DNA of 64,000 nucleotides from a virus. A program made the translations under genes and the position numbers. This document shows positions 17,649 to 26,284 of this stretch, one piece after another; the stretch's first letter is position 1, and each line of letters begins with the position of its first letter. Below the pieces are notes generated by a model that was not told where the DNA came from, did not search any database, and saw only the letters and a list, made by a program, of their open reading frames with translations. The stretch is taken from the IMG/VR virus record IMGVR_UViG_3300042567_000628, positions 1 through 64,000 of that record; one strand, 5' to 3'.

Positions 17649-18845
17649 ATGACAAAATTTTCTTGTGTAGAAGATCTATTAGTTGAATTTTATAATCAGA
17701 CACTGTTTGATATAACAATCTTGCAAGATCAAGATCGTGCTGCCATACATGGATTCTATAATACACTAGATCTCGGTAATCAATTAACTGCTAATCAAGG
17801 TGGTTTTTTACTGAAAATTCTGTCCAAGTACAAAACGTTTGCCAACAGTCTCGGCATAGATTATGGCACGTTGATAGACACACCTATATGGAAAACCACC
17901 TTTAGAAAATTAGATCTTACTAGAAAAATATTTGTAGAACAGTCCGAAGAGGGTGAGATCACAGTGTGTTTAAAATTTCCATATGCATTGAAAGAAGCCT
18001 TCGAAAAAGAATTTCATACTGAAAATACACCATACAGTTCCAACACCTGGGACAGTGATAGAAAACTGCGTGTGCTAAATGTTTACAAATATAATATCAT
18101 ACAGCTTGAAGAATTTTGCAGAAAGCATGACTTTGAACTTGATGACACTTTTCTCACGTTGGTTGACACAGTGGCAGAGATTTGGGATCAACAGGATCAA
18201 ATTATCCCCTGTGCATATATCACAGCTGGTGAATTAGTGCTGTGTAATGCCACTGAAGATGCAGAACTATTTTATCAAAAACACAAACAGGATGATATAG
18301 ACCAAAATATATTCTTGGCCAAAAGCATGGGGTATCCTACTCGATTTGATCGACCAATAGAGACCAAACTTGAGGTTATCTGTTCATCTAAATCAAGATT
18401 TTTTTGGATGAAATCTAATAGAGATTTCTTTGACCTTTACAAGCAGGTCGATGGGATTGTCTGTGTGTTAATTGATCGCAATACTCAAGACAGCATTGAT
18501 TGGTTGCAAAAATTTGTCGAGTCTGCTGATATTGCCGGTATACCAAGATCAGATATCAGGGTGTGTTTTCGAGACCCCACTGAAAAGAAATCTCAGCTAA
18601 ATGCATGGATCAAAGACAACAATCTTGGTGGTAAAGTTCAAGAAGGTAAAATACTTATATTCTTTCATAAACCCCCTAAGTGGTTGTTTAAAGACAACAT
18701 TGATGTTAAAATAGTTGTAACAAATAGCTACACACCAATCAACGAACCCACTTCATCTGTGTGGTTAGATACTCATCCTTGTGTGTGTTATTTGAGTGAC
18801 ATAAAACCAACTCCTACAAGGAAACAGAAAATTGTCAGTTTGTAA
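17649..18845 (+). CDS. Unrecognised protein encoded upstream of uvsW (possible HARP-like segment)
   Basis: 398 residues, no enzyme motif I recognise. Residues about 105-160 (FPYALKEAFEKEF, then W-x2-DRKLRVLNVYKYNIIQLEEFC) resemble loosely the HARP domain that accompanies fork-remodelling helicases such as SMARCAL1. The gene overlaps uvsW by 14 bases, so both are made from one mRNA. The ATG has no ribosome site and is exactly 6 bases after a sigma70 -10 box, predicting a leaderless transcript. The HARP suggestion is weak. Confidence 0.7.
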   Translation: MTKFSCVEDLLVEFYNQTLFDITILQDQDRAAIHGFYNTLDLGNQLTANQGGFLLKILSKYKTFANSLGIDYGTLIDTPIWKTTFRKLDLTRKIFVEQSEEGEITVCLKFPYALKEAFEKEFHTENTPYSSNTWDSDRKLRVLNVYKYNIIQLEEFCRKHDFELDDTFLTLVDTVAEIWDQQDQIIPCAYITAGELVLCNATEDAELFYQKHKQDDIDQNIFLAKSMGYPTRFDRPIETKLEVICSSKSRFFWMKSNRDFFDLYKQVDGIVCVLIDRNTQDSIDWLQKFVESADIAGIPRSDIRVCFRDPTEKKSQLNAWIKDNNLGGKVQEGKILIFFHKPPKWLFKDNIDVKIVVTNSYTPINEPTSSVWLDTHPCVCYLSDIKPTPTRKQKIVSL

Positions 18846-20286
18846 ACTAGTGATTCGAGATGAAGTTAATATCAAGTTGGAAGGACTCAGTGTTGAAACA
18901 CGGCGTAAAATTGTTAACAAATTGAAATTTGATCTACCATATGCCCGACACATGCCATCATACAAACTGGGTCGATGGGATGGTACAAAAACCTATTTTA
19001 GCATCGGTGGTACTGGTTATCTTGCACACCTTGATGTTATATTGCCCATCGTAGAAGAAGCTGGATATGAAATAGATATTGAAGATCAACGACATCACAC
19101 CAAGATAGAATTTGCTCCTATAACAGAAAACTACTGGGCAGACAAGGGCAAGACATGGCCCAAGGGGCATCCTGAAGCAGGAACTCCTATTGTACTTCGT
19201 GATTATCAATACGACGTTGTTAACAAGTTTTTAGAAAACTCACAATCATTACAGGAGGTAGCTACAGGTGCAGGCAAAACAATTACTACAGCGACATTGT
19301 CGCATCTTTGTGAGGCGTATGGGCGTACGATGGTTATTGTTCCGAACAAATCTCTTGTTGTACAAACTGAAGAAGACTACAAAAACCTTGGACTAGATGT
19401 GGGTGTATACTTCGGCGACAGAAAAGAATTAGGTAAGACGCACACTATCTGCACCTGGCAAAGTCTTAATGTACTCGATAAGAAAAGTTACGATGACGAA
19501 GTGTTATCGTTAGCTGAATTTACTGCTGGAGTATCTGCAATTATTATCGATGAAGTTCATCAGGCCAAGGCAGAAGTGTTAACGAAATTGTTGACACAGA
19601 ACTTTAGCAACTGTGCTATACGATGGGGACTCACGGGAACTATTCCCAAAGAAGCATGGGAATTTCAAGGCATCCTTGCCAGCATCGGACCAGTTATCAA
19701 TCAGGTATCGGCACATGACCTACAGGAGAAGGGCGTTCTAGCACAATTACAAATTAACATTTTGCAAACCAACGAAGTACAGGAATTTAGAAGTTTTGCA
19801 GACGAATATGCATTTTTGGTCACCGACGATTCTAGAATTACTTGGATGGCAAATAAAATACAATCACTAGCTTTAACAGGAAATACTCTAGTGTTAATCA
19901 ACAGAATTGACACTGGGAATAAATTGATTGAGCGCATACCGGAAGCTGTATTCGTTAGTGGTGGAATGAAGCTAGGCGATAGGAAAGAAGAATATGACGA
20001 GATTAAAACAAGTGATGGTAAGATTATTGTGGCGACTTATGGTGTGGCCGCTGTGGGTATTAATATCCCTAGGATTTTTAATTTGGTTCTTGTGGAGCCC
20101 GGAAAGAGCTTTGTCCGAGTTATACAAAGTATTGGGCGAGGCATTAGAAAAGCGCAAGACAAAGACCACGTTGAAATCTGGGACATAACTTCACAGTGCA
20201 AATATTCCAAACGACATCTCACTGAACGAAAGAAATTTTACAAAGAGGCCAAGTACCCCTTTACAATTACCAAGGTATCCATATGA
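18832..20286 (+). CDS. uvsW: UvsW-like DNA/RNA helicase
   Basis: 484 residues (T4 UvsW 587 including UvsW.1). SF2 helicase that regresses stalled forks and unwinds R-loops. Walker A ATGAGKT (144-150), DEVH box (240-243), LTGTIPK (motif III) and QSIGRGIRK (motif VI) are intact. An N-terminal domain precedes the helicase core, as in T4. I chose the TTG at 18832 because AAGGA lies 9 bases upstream; a GTG at 18850 is the alternative. Confidence 0.9.
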   Translation: MSVCKLVIRDEVNIKLEGLSVETRRKIVNKLKFDLPYARHMPSYKLGRWDGTKTYFSIGGTGYLAHLDVILPIVEEAGYEIDIEDQRHHTKIEFAPITENYWADKGKTWPKGHPEAGTPIVLRDYQYDVVNKFLENSQSLQEVATGAGKTITTATLSHLCEAYGRTMVIVPNKSLVVQTEEDYKNLGLDVGVYFGDRKELGKTHTICTWQSLNVLDKKSYDDEVLSLAEFTAGVSAIIIDEVHQAKAEVLTKLLTQNFSNCAIRWGLTGTIPKEAWEFQGILASIGPVINQVSAHDLQEKGVLAQLQINILQTNEVQEFRSFADEYAFLVTDDSRITWMANKIQSLALTGNTLVLINRIDTGNKLIERIPEAVFVSGGMKLGDRKEEYDEIKTSDGKIIVATYGVAAVGINIPRIFNLVLVEPGKSFVRVIQSIGRGIRKAQDKDHVEIWDITSQCKYSKRHLTERKKFYKEAKYPFTITKVSI

Positions 20287-20789
20287 AAATTTTAACCCTA
20301 AACAATAGATCTTTTGATCTAAACGAATTGCCAGATGAGGTAGACGAAGACACTAGATTTTCAGTATTAGATAATTCCAATCCTAACGAACCAGATTTCT
20401 TTTTTATGCCGTTGATATTTTTGGAATCATTTAACTCGCCTGCTATATTATTAAGTGTGGGAGGTTATGAAGTACAAATGCCACTAGACTGGTGCATGAT
20501 CGTTGGAGATCGAGATTGTGGACTAGACCCTGAAGTTTTGCCCCTGACCAGCCTAAATGAACGTGGATTTGATGCATTTATTTTTAATCCCATAAATGGA
20601 TTTAAATGTGAGTATATGCCCATTGAAATAGTAAATATCTATCAAGACGTGAGATGGTACTTTCCTAAAATGAAAAACGGACAATTACTCACTGTGCCAT
20701 TGCATGATGGTCCTAGTCCGCCATGTGCATATTTTGTTAAAGAAATCAGTAGACAGAGCGAAATTTTACAATTAGATAAGGTTATTTAA
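20283..20789 (+). CDS. Unrecognised protein after uvsW
   Basis: 168 residues with an acidic N-terminus, an aromatic middle (FFFMPLIFLESFNSPAILL) and a DVRWYFPKMKNGQLLTVPL block. Looks soluble and folded. ATGA overlap with uvsW shows co-translation. No family assigned. Confidence 0.75.
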   Translation: MKILTLNNRSFDLNELPDEVDEDTRFSVLDNSNPNEPDFFFMPLIFLESFNSPAILLSVGGYEVQMPLDWCMIVGDRDCGLDPEVLPLTSLNERGFDAFIFNPINGFKCEYMPIEIVNIYQDVRWYFPKMKNGQLLTVPLHDGPSPPCAYFVKEISRQSEILQLDKVI

Positions 20790-20790
20790 A

Positions 20791-21147
20791 ATGAAAGCAG
20801 GAAAAGTTTGGGGACAGACAGAATTATTAGAAGCCAATGGTGTATTGGAATTTCACCGCATTGAAGCCAAAAAAGGCGGCACATGTTCCAAGCATAAACA
20901 TCAATACAAATGGAATGGCTTCTTTGTAGAAAAAGGTGAAATGATCATTCGTGTTTGGAAAAACAACTATGATCTAGTTGATGAAACACTTTTACGAGCC
21001 GGAGAGTATACAAAGGTAGCACCCGGAGAATATCATCAATTTGAAGCAGTAGCTGATTGTGTTGCTTTTGAATTATATTGGGCAGAGTTTGATCACGATG
21101 ATATAGAGCGTGAAACTGTAGGGTACGCAAAAAATGGGAAATCTTAA
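20791..21147 (+). CDS. Single-domain cupin protein
   Basis: 118 residues. GGTCSKHKHQYKWNGFFVEKGE is the first cupin motif (H-x-H then E/G) and PGEYHQFEA the second, giving a metal-binding beta-barrel like sugar-phosphate isomerase cupins. Starts one base after the previous gene. It could serve the sugar pathway, but the context is replication genes. Confidence 0.75.
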   Translation: MKAGKVWGQTELLEANGVLEFHRIEAKKGGTCSKHKHQYKWNGFFVEKGEMIIRVWKNNYDLVDETLLRAGEYTKVAPGEYHQFEAVADCVAFELYWAEFDHDDIERETVGYAKNGKS

Positions 21148-21421
21148 ACCAGGTGCTACCTATACATACGAACACAAAGATAGCGTTGTATATGCCTCAG
21201 AAGCAGGCGACTCGAATAAACAAGTACAAGGGTGGATGTATAATAAAGATAATCCAAACTTTGATCCGCGCACGAGTGATGGAAGACCGTTGCACGATCA
21301 CATGATGGAAGATCAACTTTGGGGTAAAATTCGGCGGGCTGCCCGGACAAATCCCACTTTACAAGAAGCAATAGAACGTGTTATAATAATATATCACCTA
21401 AGCAAAGACAATGGCAAATAA
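21134..21421 (+). CDS. Unrecognised small protein
   Basis: 95 residues; TYTYEHKDSVVYASEAGD, a PRTSDGRPLHDHM block and a helical C-terminus. Overlaps both neighbours by 10-14 bases, as usual in this operon. No function assigned. Confidence 0.75.
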   Translation: MGNLKPGATYTYEHKDSVVYASEAGDSNKQVQGWMYNKDNPNFDPRTSDGRPLHDHMMEDQLWGKIRRAARTNPTLQEAIERVIIIYHLSKDNGK

Positions 21422-21887
21422 ACACATAGACCTCTTTAAAGAAATAATTCCAGCAGTTGATCTTGGAATGAAAGACTTATGGGATGCCGCCACTGATGAT
21501 GGAAGGAAAGAGATCAAAGGAGATTTCTGGAATCTTAATAGATATATCAGCAGTGTTAAAAGCAGTGATCGGTCGCTTCAAGAGCATTTTGTTTTGACCG
21601 TAAATGAATACTACAATAAAAATTGGAATAATATTCAAAAACATCCCAAACTGGTTTGGCAGTCGTTGTGTGCCTGTAGTAGAGGCACAGGTCAAACCTA
21701 TTTTCATGAATGGATTCCTCTTAAAAAACAAAAAAATAAAAAAGTAGATTTTCTAGCAGAGCTGTTTCCGAACATGAAAATGACAGATGTTGAAACTCTA
21801 GCAGCAATAACTACAGACAAAGAAATAAAAGAATATGCTAAGGACCTTGGTTGGGATAAGAAGCAAATTGCAGACATTAAATTATAA
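21411..21887 (+). CDS. Possible clamp-loader small subunit (gp62-like), tentative
   Basis: 158 residues. The block WNLNRYISSVKSSD, then EYYNKNWNNIQKHPKLVWQSLC and a basic patch LKKQKNKK, resembles the arrangement of T4-like gp62 (NRY-type segment then K-x-PKLxW). It lies among replication genes, but gp44 is not visible in this window. Identity is a guess from pattern; otherwise unrecognised. Confidence 0.45.
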   Translation: MANKHIDLFKEIIPAVDLGMKDLWDAATDDGRKEIKGDFWNLNRYISSVKSSDRSLQEHFVLTVNEYYNKNWNNIQKHPKLVWQSLCACSRGTGQTYFHEWIPLKKQKNKKVDFLAELFPNMKMTDVETLAAITTDKEIKEYAKDLGWDKKQIADIKL

Positions 21888-22554
21888 GTGCGAATACTGC
21901 GGCAAAGAATTTGTCAAAGAAAAAACTTTGGCTGTGCATGTCTGTGAACAGAAACGTAGACACATGAGCAAGAATGAAAGACATGTTCAGGCAGGCCTGT
22001 TAACATTCCAACGATTTTATGAACTGGCACAGCGAGGTTCTAGTCCCAAGACCTTTGATGATTTTGCAGGTAGTTCATTCTACAATGCCATGGTAAAGTT
22101 TGGTAGTTTTCTTGTAAACACTGCTCCTATCTATCCAGAGAGATTTATTGACTTTGTGGTCAAGAGTGGAGTAAAACTAGATCATTGGTGCAGAGATGAA
22201 CTTTATGATACCTATATCAGTGAGCTGATAAAAATAGAACCAGCAGACGGTGCAATACAGAGAACCATCAAAACCATGATGGAATGGAGTGATGCTAACT
22301 CAGCCCCCTGGGAACACTACTTTCAATACGTTAATCTCAACCGCGCTACGCACGATATCAAGGAAGGATTGATTAGTCCGTGGATGGTGTTAAATAGCAA
22401 GTCGGGGAAGGAAATGTTAAAGCGTATGAATGATGAGCAACTAGATATAGTTGGTCCAATTATTGATCCTAACTATTGGTCCAGACGTTTTAAATCTTTA
22501 CCCGCAGATGTAGAGTTAGTTAAAGACGTCATCAAGGAGGCGAAAATATTATGA
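21835..22554 (+). CDS. Zinc-finger protein of unknown role
   Basis: 239 residues if started at the ATG (21835) inside the previous gene; a TTG at 21868 is an alternative. A single zinc-finger-like segment (YKCEYCGKEF...TLAVHVCEQKRRH, residues 18-43) precedes a helical body with KFGSFLVNT, VKSGVKLDHWCRDELYDTYI and LNRATHDIKEGLISPW. Compare with gp59 helicase loaders, which are helical and of similar size, but the match is only suggestive. Confidence 0.65.
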   Translation: MLRTLVGIRSKLQTLNYKCEYCGKEFVKEKTLAVHVCEQKRRHMSKNERHVQAGLLTFQRFYELAQRGSSPKTFDDFAGSSFYNAMVKFGSFLVNTAPIYPERFIDFVVKSGVKLDHWCRDELYDTYISELIKIEPADGAIQRTIKTMMEWSDANSAPWEHYFQYVNLNRATHDIKEGLISPWMVLNSKSGKEMLKRMNDEQLDIVGPIIDPNYWSRRFKSLPADVELVKDVIKEAKIL

Positions 22555-22799
22555 TTTATAAGAAAAGAAAAGAAGAAGCAAGCGCACCACCTGTAGAAGA
22601 CGAAGAAGTAGAGTTAGCACACAACGAAGAACATATATCTAGAGACGATATAGACATTGAGATAGTGATTGCGGAAGATTCCGACGATGTATTTGTAAAA
22701 TTTACGGGGTTCAATGATCGCGAAGATTCTGAAGAGTATGCACAGTTTCTAGCAGATACATTGCCTTTGCTATTGTTTGAAACCACGAGATTGAACTAA
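22551..22799 (+). CDS. Unrecognised acidic small protein
   Basis: 82 residues. N-terminal third is charged and disordered; the C-terminal part (IDIEIVIAEDSDDVFVKFTGF) is a short folded segment. ATGA overlap with the zinc-finger gene upstream, TAATG with the DnaE-like gene downstream. Confidence 0.75.
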   Translation: MIYKKRKEEASAPPVEDEEVELAHNEEHISRDDIDIEIVIAEDSDDVFVKFTGFNDREDSEEYAQFLADTLPLLLFETTRLN

Positions 22800-23377
22800 T
22801 GCCGGATATTGACATAGACTTTGTAGACCGCGATCAAGCATTAAAATTGTTTGAACACATCCCTGCCAGTAGACTAGACAATCAACGATTGGTCAAGCAT
22901 AACACAGGTGTATATCTACACGCTGTTCCTGTAGATGCAGTTAGTGGTCTATGTCAACTTCCCTATGAACAGGCAGAAGAAGAAAAGTATTTTAAAATAG
23001 ATTTTCTCAATGTTGGAATTTATAAAGGTGTTCGTGATGAAGAACATCTAGTTTATCTAATGAATCAGGAGCCACTATGGGACTTACTTCAACAAGACGA
23101 ATTTGTAAATCTGTTATTTCATTTGAACGGGCATGGAGATATAATCCGGAAGACCCTACCGACTTCCGTGGAACAATTATCTGCCGTCCTAGCTATGATC
23201 CGCCCAGCCAAACGTTATCTGATTGGGAAGCCTTGGACGACGATCATGACGGAAGTATGGACCAAGCCAGAGACTGGTGATTACTACTTTAAGAAGAGTC
23301 ATGCCACTGCCTATGCTGTTGCTATCGTTGTACAGATGAATTTAATCTGTGAACAGATTAGTTATGGATTCCAATGA
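22799..23377 (+). CDS. Miniature DNA polymerase III alpha (DnaE)-like protein
   Basis: 192 residues. PDIDIDF at 2-8 matches the DnaE palm motif PD-x-D-x-DF that holds two catalytic Asp. FKIDFLNV (65-72) matches DnaE (L)KFDFLGL; FHLNGHGDIIRKTLPTSVEQLSAVLAMIRPAK (107-138) matches DnaE F-x-L-ES-x-G-...P-x-FEDIVALVALYRPGP; KKSHATAYA (165-173) matches NKSHAAAYA. The order is the same as in the about 1160-residue DnaE but everything between is missing. Whether it polymerises, or is a degenerate accessory, is unknown. Confidence 0.7.
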   Translation: MPDIDIDFVDRDQALKLFEHIPASRLDNQRLVKHNTGVYLHAVPVDAVSGLCQLPYEQAEEEKYFKIDFLNVGIYKGVRDEEHLVYLMNQEPLWDLLQQDEFVNLLFHLNGHGDIIRKTLPTSVEQLSAVLAMIRPAKRYLIGKPWTTIMTEVWTKPETGDYYFKKSHATAYAVAIVVQMNLICEQISYGFQ

Positions 23378-23934
23378 ACTTTGATGCCTTTAGCAGTGCT
23401 CAGATACAGAGCAAGATTTGGCTCGTGGATCGATTAGAGCGTACACTTGAAGAACATAGACCTATTGAGGACGGTTATCGTATATGGATTTTAGCGGGAT
23501 GGTATGCCTTGGCTAATTTTTTAATCCGTACTAGAAATAAAATACCTGTGCTGGAGGTCCGTAGCTTTGACCAAGATCCCGCATGTGAACCTATAGCAGA
23601 GGCCATCAACAATCTATGGGTCTATCGAGCTTGGGAATTCAAGGCACATACCGTTGACATCAATCTGTTGGAATATAAACCAAGACCAGATGTGATTATA
23701 AATTCCAGTGTTGAGCACATGACTTCGAGTCAATGGTACGCAAATATCCCAGCGGGCACAGTGGTATGTCTACAGGCCAGCGATATGCTAGATGAGGATC
23801 ATGTTAATTCTATGTCCAGTATCAAGGACCTAATGCTAAAGTACCCCATGAGCGAACAGCTCTACGATGGCATTAAAAGATTTGAATTTGAAGACAAGGC
23901 CTTTAATCGAGTAATGATTATTGGCATCAAGTAG
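23374..23934 (+). CDS. Methyltransferase-like protein
   Basis: 186 residues. RIWILAGWYALANFLIRTR followed by VLEVRSFDQDPACEPIAEA and PDVIINSSVEHM give the spacing of a class I SAM-dependent methyltransferase: a glycine/alanine loop, an acidic strand end and an N-S-S-V-E-H motif IV-like segment. The glycine motif is poor, so activity is doubtful. Overlaps the DnaE-like gene by ATGA. Confidence 0.55.
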   Translation: MNFDAFSSAQIQSKIWLVDRLERTLEEHRPIEDGYRIWILAGWYALANFLIRTRNKIPVLEVRSFDQDPACEPIAEAINNLWVYRAWEFKAHTVDINLLEYKPRPDVIINSSVEHMTSSQWYANIPAGTVVCLQASDMLDEDHVNSMSSIKDLMLKYPMSEQLYDGIKRFEFEDKAFNRVMIIGIK

Positions 23935-24298
23935 CCCGTCTAACCAATGTGATTGATTTGCGCTTGATACGTTTTACAATGATATTATTAAGGCTGGTAC
24001 AGGGACCAAATAACACCTTGACATCTTTGGTTGAAAAGTTTTTGATGGTGTATCGGAAAGCATAAATTTCTTTAAGTAAAAATATATTAATAGGAATCTG
24101 TCTATTTGATTCCCACCACCAAACTTCTCCTAGTTCTAAGAATTTTGCTTTTTCTTCTTCAGTTTTGATGTGTGCATAGTCATACATGCTGGTGATAGCA
24201 GAATCTTGGTTGATTATGATACCCACATATTCCTGATCAACGTGGGTTACAACACTGATAAAAGGAAAGTTTTCTTGTAAGTTATGTGTGATTCTCAT
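23927..24298 (-). CDS. Unrecognised small protein
   Basis: 123 residues, single minus-strand gene in a plus-strand block, with an 8-base convergent overlap with its neighbour. Contains VDQEYVGIIINQDSAITSMYDYAHI and an acidic/aromatic LGEVWWWES block. No family or membrane segment. Confidence 0.65.
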   Translation of the reverse strand: MRITHNLQENFPFISVVTHVDQEYVGIIINQDSAITSMYDYAHIKTEEEKAKFLELGEVWWWESNRQIPINIFLLKEIYAFRYTIKNFSTKDVKVLFGPCTSLNNIIVKRIKRKSITLVRRAT

Positions 24299-24299
24299 A

Positions 24300-24307
24300 G
24301 ATAAATA
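24300..24307 (+). promoter_or_regulatory. T4-type late promoter (GATAAATA)
   Basis: GATAAATA, 20 bases before the ATG at 24328; the leader carries an AAAGG ribosome site. Fits a virion gene. Confidence 0.55.
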
Positions 24308-24327
24308 GTGTAAAGGTCCGCTAGTGT

Positions 24328-25140
24328 ATGCAACTTATTTCAGTTTATTTATATCCAAACAAGATAGACGTATTTACAAATACGTTAGCCGCCTGGCAAA
24401 CAGAGAGGTATCGTAGAGTGTATAATCGCAACTTAAAAATCCATCGAGGTGTCGATAACAGAATAGACCTGCAGGTGCGTAATTCTGACCAGAAGGCCCA
24501 AGACATAACAGGATCATATCTAGTTTTCAATCTAGTGAATAGAGAATCTAAAGAACTCATACTGCAAAAGGATTGTGTAATTCAGAGTGCGTCGAGCGGC
24601 AAGGCATATGTTATTTTATACAATTCGGAATTGAGAGACATCGAACCTGGCTTTTATCAATACTCTGTAAACACCGAGACACGAACGCTTGATGGTGATG
24701 CACATGTGACCACGGCTAAAAACTCCTTGTATATAGATAGTCAGTATGGCGCATTTAGCCCCATAGAAATCACTGGGGATGTATTCGGAGAACCAGTTGA
24801 TAGTCTAGTAATAAAAGAATTTAAAAATTATCAACCTTACGACCCCGGCACATCATTATACTATATCAGTGGTATTATTGATGCACAACCCCAGTACGGT
24901 ACTCCGCAGAGTCTGCATACATTCCAAATCAACATGTCCAATTACATTGGCGATATCATCATTCAGGGCAGTCAAAGTGCAGGCGGAAATCCTGAACGCT
25001 GGGTTGATCTAGAAACTATAAGTGCCATGCAGGATCCTGTTCTTTATCAAAACATCACTGGCAAATTCAATTGGTTTAGAATCAAATATATTCCGGATTT
25101 ATCAAACACAGGAAAAGTTGACAGCGTACTATATAGATAG
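24328..25140 (+). CDS. Probable virion structural protein
   Basis: 270 residues, mostly beta-structure. The N-terminal domain (YRRVYNRNLKIHRGVDNRIDLQVRNSDQK) and the two-part beta-rich layout are like baseplate or neck proteins of T4-like environmental phages. A late promoter with ribosome site precedes it. The primase promoter begins inside its last codons, so late and early units abut here. Exact virion role not readable. Confidence 0.6.
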   Translation: MQLISVYLYPNKIDVFTNTLAAWQTERYRRVYNRNLKIHRGVDNRIDLQVRNSDQKAQDITGSYLVFNLVNRESKELILQKDCVIQSASSGKAYVILYNSELRDIEPGFYQYSVNTETRTLDGDAHVTTAKNSLYIDSQYGAFSPIEITGDVFGEPVDSLVIKEFKNYQPYDPGTSLYYISGIIDAQPQYGTPQSLHTFQINMSNYIGDIIIQGSQSAGGNPERWVDLETISAMQDPVLYQNITGKFNWFRIKYIPDLSNTGKVDSVLYR

Positions 25141-25146
25141 TATACT
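25118..25146 (+). promoter_or_regulatory. Sigma70-type promoter of primase, leaderless
   Basis: TTGACA (25118-25123), 17 bases, TATACT (25141-25146), then 6 bases and the ATG at 25153. The -35 box and most of the spacer lie within the end of the upstream coding region. Confidence 0.8.
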
Positions 25147-25152
25147 GTATGT

Positions 25153-26175
25153 ATGACTCTTGTTCTTGATAAGTTTAGAACTCTCCTTCCTTCAAAATTA
25201 AAGACCAGTCCCAGCGGCTGGATTAGTTTCAATGCTCCTTGCTGTCAGCATAGAGGTCATGCACACGACACTAGAAAGCGTGGCGGTATTATTATTACAG
25301 ACAGTGTTGTCTATAATTGTTTCAATTGCAAATATTCTACAGGTTGGAAACCCGGCTCCCCAATCACTGCTAAATTTAAAAGTCTTTGTCAATGGTTAGG
25401 CGCCAATGACGACGATATCAAGCAGTTGATATTTGAAGCGATGAAAACCGAATCTACAGAATATCAACCAGAAGCATTTGTAGAAAAACCCACATTCACA
25501 GAAAAGCCCTTGCCCGAAGGTGCATTACCTTTAATTGAATGGTTGGATTCTCAATTGACTGATGTTCAAGAACAACAGTTGATCAAGGCGGTAGAATATG
25601 TGGTAGGTAGAGGCTACGATCCGTTGAGCGATCACTTCTTCTGGAGTCCAGAAGCAGGCTATGCAGATCGTGTCATCATTGCTTTCAAATATCTTGGAAA
25701 AATTGTAGGCAACACAGCACGTAAAGTCACAGACGGAAAGCCCAAGTATTTGTCCGATCAACATCCATTCTTTGTGTTCAACGTTGACGAACAATGTGAG
25801 GCACATAGATATCTGTTTGTGGTAGAAGGCCCATTTGACGCTATCAGCGTCGGCGGGGTGGCCTTGCTCACTAATGAAATCTCCGACCAACAGGCTCGGA
25901 TAATTAACAGTATAGGCAAAGAAGTGATTGTGATCCCAGATCAAGATAAAGCAGGCACGTTTCTAATAGATCAAGCTAAAGAACTAGGTTGGTCAATTGC
26001 ATTTCCAACTTGGGATGACTCTGTGAAAGATTGTGCAGACGCTGTGAAAAAATATGGCAAACTATTTGTTGTTGTTGATGCTATAAAAACAGCAACGGCA
26101 AATCCTGCAAAGATTGAAATTGAAAAAAGAAAGATGCTAAACAAGATAGCAGTATTGGAGAATCAAAATGATTAA
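25153..26175 (+). CDS. gp61: DNA primase, gp61-like
   Basis: 340 residues, same length as T4 gp61 (342). Makes RNA primers for lagging-strand synthesis with the gp41 helicase. The N-terminal zinc-binding domain uses CC/H at 30-33 and C-x2-C (YNCFNCKYSTGW, 56-59). The TOPRIM core shows VVEGPFDAIS (Glu) and VIVIPDQDKAG (D-x-D). The helicase gene follows three genes later. No ribosome site: the ATG lies 6 bases after a -10 box. Confidence 0.88.
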   Translation: MTLVLDKFRTLLPSKLKTSPSGWISFNAPCCQHRGHAHDTRKRGGIIITDSVVYNCFNCKYSTGWKPGSPITAKFKSLCQWLGANDDDIKQLIFEAMKTESTEYQPEAFVEKPTFTEKPLPEGALPLIEWLDSQLTDVQEQQLIKAVEYVVGRGYDPLSDHFFWSPEAGYADRVIIAFKYLGKIVGNTARKVTDGKPKYLSDQHPFFVFNVDEQCEAHRYLFVVEGPFDAISVGGVALLTNEISDQQARIINSIGKEVIVIPDQDKAGTFLIDQAKELGWSIAFPTWDDSVKDCADAVKKYGKLFVVVDAIKTATANPAKIEIEKRKMLNKIAVLENQND

Positions 26176-26284
26176 AAAAATATTAGATTTTATTTTATAT
26201 CCGTGGCACAAGTATCAAGAACGCAAGGCATGGAAAAAACGTTTAGAAGAATTGCGTAAACGTGATCCATTTATCTACAAATGA
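26168..26284 (+). CDS. 38-residue basic peptide
   Basis: Short frame overlapping the end of the primase gene and ATGA-coupled to the carbamoyltransferase gene. MIKKILDFILYPWHKYQERK, then KKRLEELRKRDPFIYK: an amphipathic N-terminal helix and a strongly basic tail, possibly membrane-associated. Compact overlaps on both sides argue that it is real. Confidence 0.65.
   Translation: MIKKILDFILYPWHKYQERKAWKKRLEELRKRDPFIYK

Noticed and set aside
22799-23377. Truncated remnant of a captured bacterial dnaE
   Set aside because: Landmarks from both ends of the DnaE core are kept in order in one intact frame with overlaps on both sides, which a simple truncation would not give.
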